From NCBI GenBank assembly GCA_009823505.1, contig VZQC01007982.1, forward strand, positions 3,284,067 to 3,348,066: DNA of 64,000 nucleotides. The letters are read 5' to 3'. This DNA comes from Rhizomys pruinosus (taxonomy: Eukaryota > Chordata > Mammalia > Rodentia > Spalacidae). The notes under the pieces are model-generated. The model was given only the letters and a program-made list of their open reading frames with translations, searched no databases and was not told the DNA's origin. Made by a program: the position numbers and the translations under genes. Shown piece after piece: positions 58,969 through 64,000 of the stretch; within the stretch, counting starts at the first letter, position 1, and every line of letters starts with the position of its first letter.

Positions 58969-60170
58969 TCCCAGTTTTTTCTAACATTCTTGCAATGAAC
59001 CTAACTGAGGCCTTCTGAGAAAATGGGAAACATAACCTTCCAGAGATAATCTTTCCATGTATGGAGAAGTCTCTACTTTACATGCCTTATTATATCATTT
59101 TAACTAACGGAATCTAGCTAATGTGACATCACAGGACTGCAGAATCTCCCTGTTGAGCTCTATAGAATCTGCATCCTAGGCAATTATATATTTAAACATA
59201 CACATTTATGACAAGCTTCCATTTTTATATGCTTGTAATTTTTTTAAAAAGAATTGCCCTTTTGGATGAAATTGTTATGTTCCTTCTTAGCTGAAGGGGA
59301 GCAAGTGGAGTGAAATCCACTTAGGTTGAGATGCATAAAAATACATCTCAGTGTCCTATCTCTTCCTGCTATGACCAAGTTTAAGAGAGTGCTTTTAATA
59401 CCAGGATAAGTCATGAACAGCCTAAGTTTAAAAATCTTCAAACTGTCACATATCTCAATGAGGACCATGGCACATCCTAAAAACTAGGATGAGCCCAACA
59501 TTTAAGTCTGTAGTGAGAGAGTGTGCCATGGCTTCTATGGTATTTTCTTCCACTACATTTTAGAAGCATGGGGGTTCCCCTAACTGAAAGAACTGCAAAT
59601 GTATTTATTTTAGTGACAAGTGAGGGGAAAAAAATTACTCAGGCTGATTTGCCCTTTAAGTGTCAGAGTGTTGACAACGAAGAGCGGAGGAAGCGGTAGT
59701 GGGGGAGAGGGCAGAGTTAAGCCTTCTGTCTGCCTTCCATCTGTTTTGACTGCTTGAAAGAGAGAAAGCAGCTAGGTATTGCCATGGAAGAAGGAGGATG
59801 CCCACTGCTGCAGGGCTGCCAGGCAGGAAGAATGCCACACAAGCATCACAGTTGGGCACACTATGTGGAGGGCAGTAAGAGATGTACAGAAAGAGTAAAT
59901 TCATTCCCTGCTTCTCATTTACATGAATGTCAAGGTTACAGATAATACAAGTTAATCTAAGTGTCAGGGAAATAGGGCAAGTGGTAAGTACCACAGCTGT
60001 TCTGAGAGGGAGGGAATATTCGTTTCTAATCTGGAGAGTTTGTGGAAGAGATGGGACAGGATTTTAGGAGTCCTGTGAATGAGGGGTACATGTGAGAGGT
60101 ATAGGCCACTTGCCAGGACCTGTGTGAGCCAAGCTTAGGCTCAGACTAGTCTATCATAGTCATGCCTTTC

Positions 60171-60223
<53 letters not shown>

Positions 60224-61479
60224 TGCGGGAGGGGGTAGAGGGAAGAGAGGAGGTAGTGCTGAGAAGGGAGGGGCTGGGATATGAAGTCTTCCAATCACAC
60301 AGCTCAGGCTCTATTCCACAGGTCACAGAAAGTCACTGGTCTTTCTAACTGATGAAAAGGCTGCTCCAGTGTGTATGAATCAGAATAACACAAATGTGGT
60401 CTGCTGGCTGGGTGGCCACAGAGCAGTACAAAGAACAAACAGGCTACTGAGAAGAGTCAGGCAAGAATGAACTGGTAATCAAGGACATGGCAACTGACAG
60501 GATGTGGAAGGTGGCAAGAAGGACTGGGAAAGTGGCACATGACCAAGTCCCTGGACACCTAAGAAATGCTTAACCAATGCCAGTAAGCCTAAGTGGAGAT
60601 GACCCCCAACTCCCATAGTCTAAGTGTGAGGCTGGAGCTCAACTGGAGGGCAGGGGTCCAATCACACATTAGAAATTCTCTATATGACACGAGGGTGGTA
60701 TAGAGACAGAAGACAGGAACCTGAACCCTGGAGAACAGCCTGTGATGTGGTGACAGGAAAGGAAGATGGAACAGTTGGGGAACTCAATGTGGAGAGGCAA
60801 CAGTGTAACGCAGCACCATAAGGCTGGGAGGACAAGAATTCCACGATGGAAAAGACAAAACGAATGAGATTGATAAAGGGCCATGGAATGTGGTCCCTAG
60901 CAATCTGGAGAGAGAACTTCAGCACAGTGCACATGACAGAAGCCAGATGGCTGGAAAATGGTAAGGAAGGAAACAAGCAGCAAAGCAAGAGGCTGTGGAT
61001 CGGATCGGTCCAGTATCTTTCATATACCAGAAACTTGGGAGACACTGAGAGAGACATCAGCCAGTCCCACTGAGCAGAGCAGACTTCAAGTGGTCCATCT
61101 GGCAATGGTGAAATCTGAAAGGGATGATTAAGTCCGGCTAGAGATGTCTAGAGAGTCTCAGATGAGGTGGCAGGGGTTCAGGAGAGTCTAAAAGAACAAG
61201 GGCTTACGGGGTAAGAGGTGGAGTAAACAGGCATTTTAGACACACCATGAAGGTAGGGAATGAGTCAGAGAAGACAGAGAGAAATGGGAGCTGGTTATCA
61301 CTAACAGACTTCTTGCTTAAAAGCTCATGGAAATTTACATAGAGATTAAAACGCCGAAACATAGCAAGGACCGCTCTGTACACAGAGGAAGAAATTCCCA
61401 TGTACAGTGAGCAGTAAAGGCAAACTTAGGCAGTCAGGGCAAATTAGCTGAAAAGAGCCAGTTTAAATAAAGACAAGGC
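58969..61479. other. Unique intronic sequence
   Basis: Only the TG microsatellite at 60174 recognised. Confidence 0.5.
60174..60222. repeat. (TG)n microsatellite
   Basis: About 24 TG units. Confidence 0.98.
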
Positions 61480-61600
61480 TGTGACCTTCAATCCCAGCAT
61501 TTGGGAAGTAAAGGCAAGAGAGAGGGCAGAAAGCCTGTAGTCAGCCTGGGCTGCACACTCTGCACAAATAGGGTATAGTTGATTATGTCACAAACAAGTA
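61480..61600 (+). repeat. Diverged B1-like SINE
   Basis: ttcaatcccagcatttggga ... agtcagcctgggctgcac. Confidence 0.55.
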
Positions 61601-63214
61601 GTCTACAGCAACACAAAAGAATATTAAAAAAAAAAATTAAAAACCTCAGCTACTGAGACCAGGGGCAAGTGCAAAGAAATGGACTTCTGGGTGGGAAACT
61701 GCAAAGACAAAGGAATCATCTGGCAATGGCCTGGATCCTTTCAAGTAAGCTCACACAGGATAAAAGGAGGATTCTGGGACAGGAGCCGGGTGTAGCAGCA
61801 CAGACGGAGTACAAGGCACAGTAGGCTCAGGTGCTCTGCAAAGCTGTGCCAGCCAGGCAGTATAGGGGACTCCATCATAGGTGTTCAACTCCAGCTTTCA
61901 TGCACCAGACTCCCTCCTGTTTCTCCCATCTATACAATTATATAAAGGAAGTAAAATAGAGCAGAGGCATGTCTGTATACTACTTATAGCTGTTCTTGAA
62001 TGGGATGTCCACTATTTCCAGCTCAAGTCCCCTTTTTAATCTCTAAAAGAATATACACTAAAATGAGTGGGTAATGGCTAATGGGAGATGGAGAAATTCT
62101 GACATAAAACACATTAGGAAAAGAGGAGATTATGGATGCTGGCCAAGTATGATTACTTATTCTGCATACGCTCATGATATATACAAGTTCAATTTAAAAC
62201 CATATAACATCTATATGCTGATATATGCAGGAAATAGATCTGAAAAAATATGCAATTGGAAATAGCAGCTGCTTCTAAGGAGGGAAAATGGATAGGTGGT
62301 CAGAGTCAGGAAAGAGATTTACTTTTGCATATGAGAGTTAAAATTTCCATCATGTGCATATTGCTTATCAGGAATAATTCATCTAAAATGCAATGGTGTA
62401 TTATTTATATGCATTTTGTATGCCCTGAGAGGCTACTAAAGGTAAGTCTGCTTCCCTTCCTGCAATGCCTAGACATCACAACCCCCAATGATGAGGCAAC
62501 TTCTATGGGTTTCATGACAATAGAAACTGATTGAAAAGTTAGCCCTGGACACCAGAAGTGAAACTTTAGATGCACACATCATACCAAGACAAAAATGCGA
62601 ACAGGAAAATAACTCATAACAAAACACCTCCAGATACATCACCCTTCAACACAAGTTTGGCTGGTTTGGCATCTCAGCAGCTTTCTAAGAAACTGAACCA
62701 AACCAAACCCAACCAAACCAAACTGAACCGAACCAAACCAAACCAAACCAAACCAAACACCGAAACAAAAACTCAAACCAAACCAAACACCAAACCAAAC
62801 CAAACCACAACAATAGAAACAACCAAATTTGTCAAGTTGTGGTTCAAGCCTAGTAGTTTACCAACAAACTTAGAAAAGCCTAAAAGCTTTCTCCACTTAC
62901 GAAATTCTTCCAACCAGGTGTCTGCTTTTTTCACCTCCTTTCCTCACTTAATTCTAAGCTATTCCCAAAGCTCTGATCTCTTCCACCACCGCTAACATCA
63001 TCTTTCCTTGGGGCCTCCCTGCCGCTCCTTGTGTGACTAAGTTTGTCTTCACCAGTCAGCAGCTCAGAGCTCAGATTTCACCGAACTTCAGTTCTATAAG
63101 GAACACAGGGGTGGTAATCTTACCTGTCTGATACCAGGGCTAGATCTGATGATCCTCATAAAATCCTTCTACCTGTGAGATCTTTATATTATAAATTTAA
63201 TTTGCTGTTTATGT
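61601..63214. other. Unique intronic sequence
   Basis: Only the AAACC repeat recognised. Confidence 0.45.
62691..62812. repeat. (AAACC)n pentanucleotide repeat
   Basis: About 120 bp of aaccaaaccaaac-type repeats with scattered variants. Confidence 0.95.
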
Positions 63215-63460
63215 TTTCTTTTTTTTTAATTTATTTTTTAAATATTTTATTTACTATTTTTTAATGTGTATGAGTGTATTGTATGCATGTGTGTTAGTGC
63301 ACCCATGCTGTGCAATGCCCACAGAGGTCACAAGAAGGCATCAGATCCCCTGGAACTTGAGTTATGTGGTTGTAGCCACTATGTGGATGCGGGGAATTGA
63401 ACCAAGGTCCTCTGCAAGAGCAGTCAGTGCTCTTAACCACTGAGCCATCTCTCCAGACCT
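63215..63460 (-). repeat. B2 SINE, older type
   Basis: Minus-strand B2: cagatcccctggaacttgag ... ggtcctctgcaagagcagtc ... ccatctctccagacc. Confidence 0.9.
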
Positions 63461-63477
63461 GCTGTTCCTATTTTCTT

Positions 63478-63633
63478 TTTTTTTTTTTTTTTTCTTTTTT
63501 TGAGACAGGGTCTCCCGGTAGCTCCAGCTGTCCTGGAACTCACTCTGTAGAACAGGCTGGTCTTGAACTCACAAAGATCCACCTGCCTCTGCCTCCCAAG
63601 TGCTAGGATTAAAGGTGTGCACCACCACGCCCA
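63478..63633 (-). repeat. B1 SINE with 17-bp target-site duplication
   Basis: Minus-strand near-consensus B1 (ttttgagacagggtctcccg ... caagtgctaggattaaaggt). The duplication gctgttcctattttctt is at 63461-63477 and 63634-63650. Confidence 0.96.
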
Positions 63634-64000
63634 GCTGTTCCTATTTTCTTATCCAAAATACTTTGCAGTGCTTGTAACTGAACCCTCAGGTTACGCAGGT
63701 GCTCCCCAGCGGGGCAGCTACCCCACTCCTTCCTTCCTTGCTTTCATCGGTAGCAATTTCTTGCACTGAACTTTGATACTTAGAGTGTTATATCTATTAG
63801 TTCTTCCTTTGAAATGCTTTTCATCACTTGCAACTCTTCCTCAGTTTCTCCCTCATCACGCTAGGTTAAGCTACCACATCCTGCACTACCATAGCCACCA
63901 TGTAGTTTCTTTGACATCAGTTCCCTCCTTTTCACGCCTATCAACATGAATTCTCCTCAATACCAACCTTAGTAATCAGCCAGGACTTTCCCTCTCTTCC

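Larger units (their letters stand above)
49612..64000 (-). other. Chchd3: Chchd3 upstream intron (partial)
   Basis: This is intronic sequence upstream of the CHCH exon. Its acceptor is the pyrimidine-rich tract ending tttccag. It runs off the window at 64000. I looked on the minus strand for the preceding exon, which should encode the coiled-coil region ending before RYE, and did not find it; the intron is therefore at least 14.4 kb here. SINEs and simple repeats are listed separately. Confidence 0.8.

Noticed and set aside
60680..61105. 141-codon minus open frame
   Set aside because: Lies in the Chchd3 intron on the sense strand but matches no Chchd3 segment and lacks a convincing acceptor and donor pair.
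62570..62995. 141-codon plus open frame rich in TKPNQ
   Set aside because: Driven by the AAACC repeat.
49612..64000. Earlier Chchd3 exons (coiled-coil region)
   Set aside because: No minus-strand segment encodes the conserved residues that should precede RYE; the intron is probably longer than the window.

Overview
This is mammalian, specifically muroid rodent, genomic DNA. It is dense in B1, B2, B4/ID-like SINEs, L1 fragments and MaLR-type LTRs, and it has long CA/TG microsatellites and no bacterial-style gene packing. The B2 variant present (ending in forms such as 'ggctggagagatggcctagcgg') and the B1 type suggest a cricetid (hamster, vole or deer-mouse group) rather than Mus or Rattus. 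That species guess is an inference. Almost all short open frames are chance or repeat-derived.

The only cellular protein gene I can support is Chchd3 (MICOS subunit MIC19), on the minus strand and represented by its last two coding exons. The penultimate exon, 49476-49611, encodes the twin CX9C CHCH core. The terminal exon, coding part 38123-38146, encodes the last seven residues and the stop. Two candidate poly(A) signals lie downstream on the minus strand. Bases 38147-49475 are the last intron. Bases 49612-64000 are the next intron upstream, and no earlier Chchd3 exon was recognised there. Bases 1 to about 37420 lie downstream of the gene and hold no recognisable gene. In human the next gene on that side is PLXNA4; nothing from it was seen here.

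The downstream flank is a retroelement graveyard. An old L1 (about 7139-12748) was split by a younger L1 (7209-10755), which was itself split by a third L1 (8183-8812); several SINEs then landed in it. A second old L1 (14080-16440) carries another L1 3' end. A complete non-coding MaLR-type element with two LTRs lies at 19914-22359, with a solo LTR of the same family at 31715-32075. Many insertions still have readable target-site duplications.

The most unusual structures are tandem arrays near the 3' end of Chchd3. One is a 35-bp minisatellite of 44 units with no indels (32936-34475), 3 kb past the gene. The second is a 22-bp minisatellite of 40 units (38843-39722), about 0.7 kb upstream of the terminal exon. 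The third is a 15-bp array with higher-order structure (39744-39918), adjacent to the second. On the Chchd3 sense strand the two intronic arrays repeat 5' splice-site-like hexamers, and the downstream array repeats a 3' splice-site-like motif and has no stop codon in any of the three sense frames. Any effect on Chchd3 RNA processing is a hypothesis.
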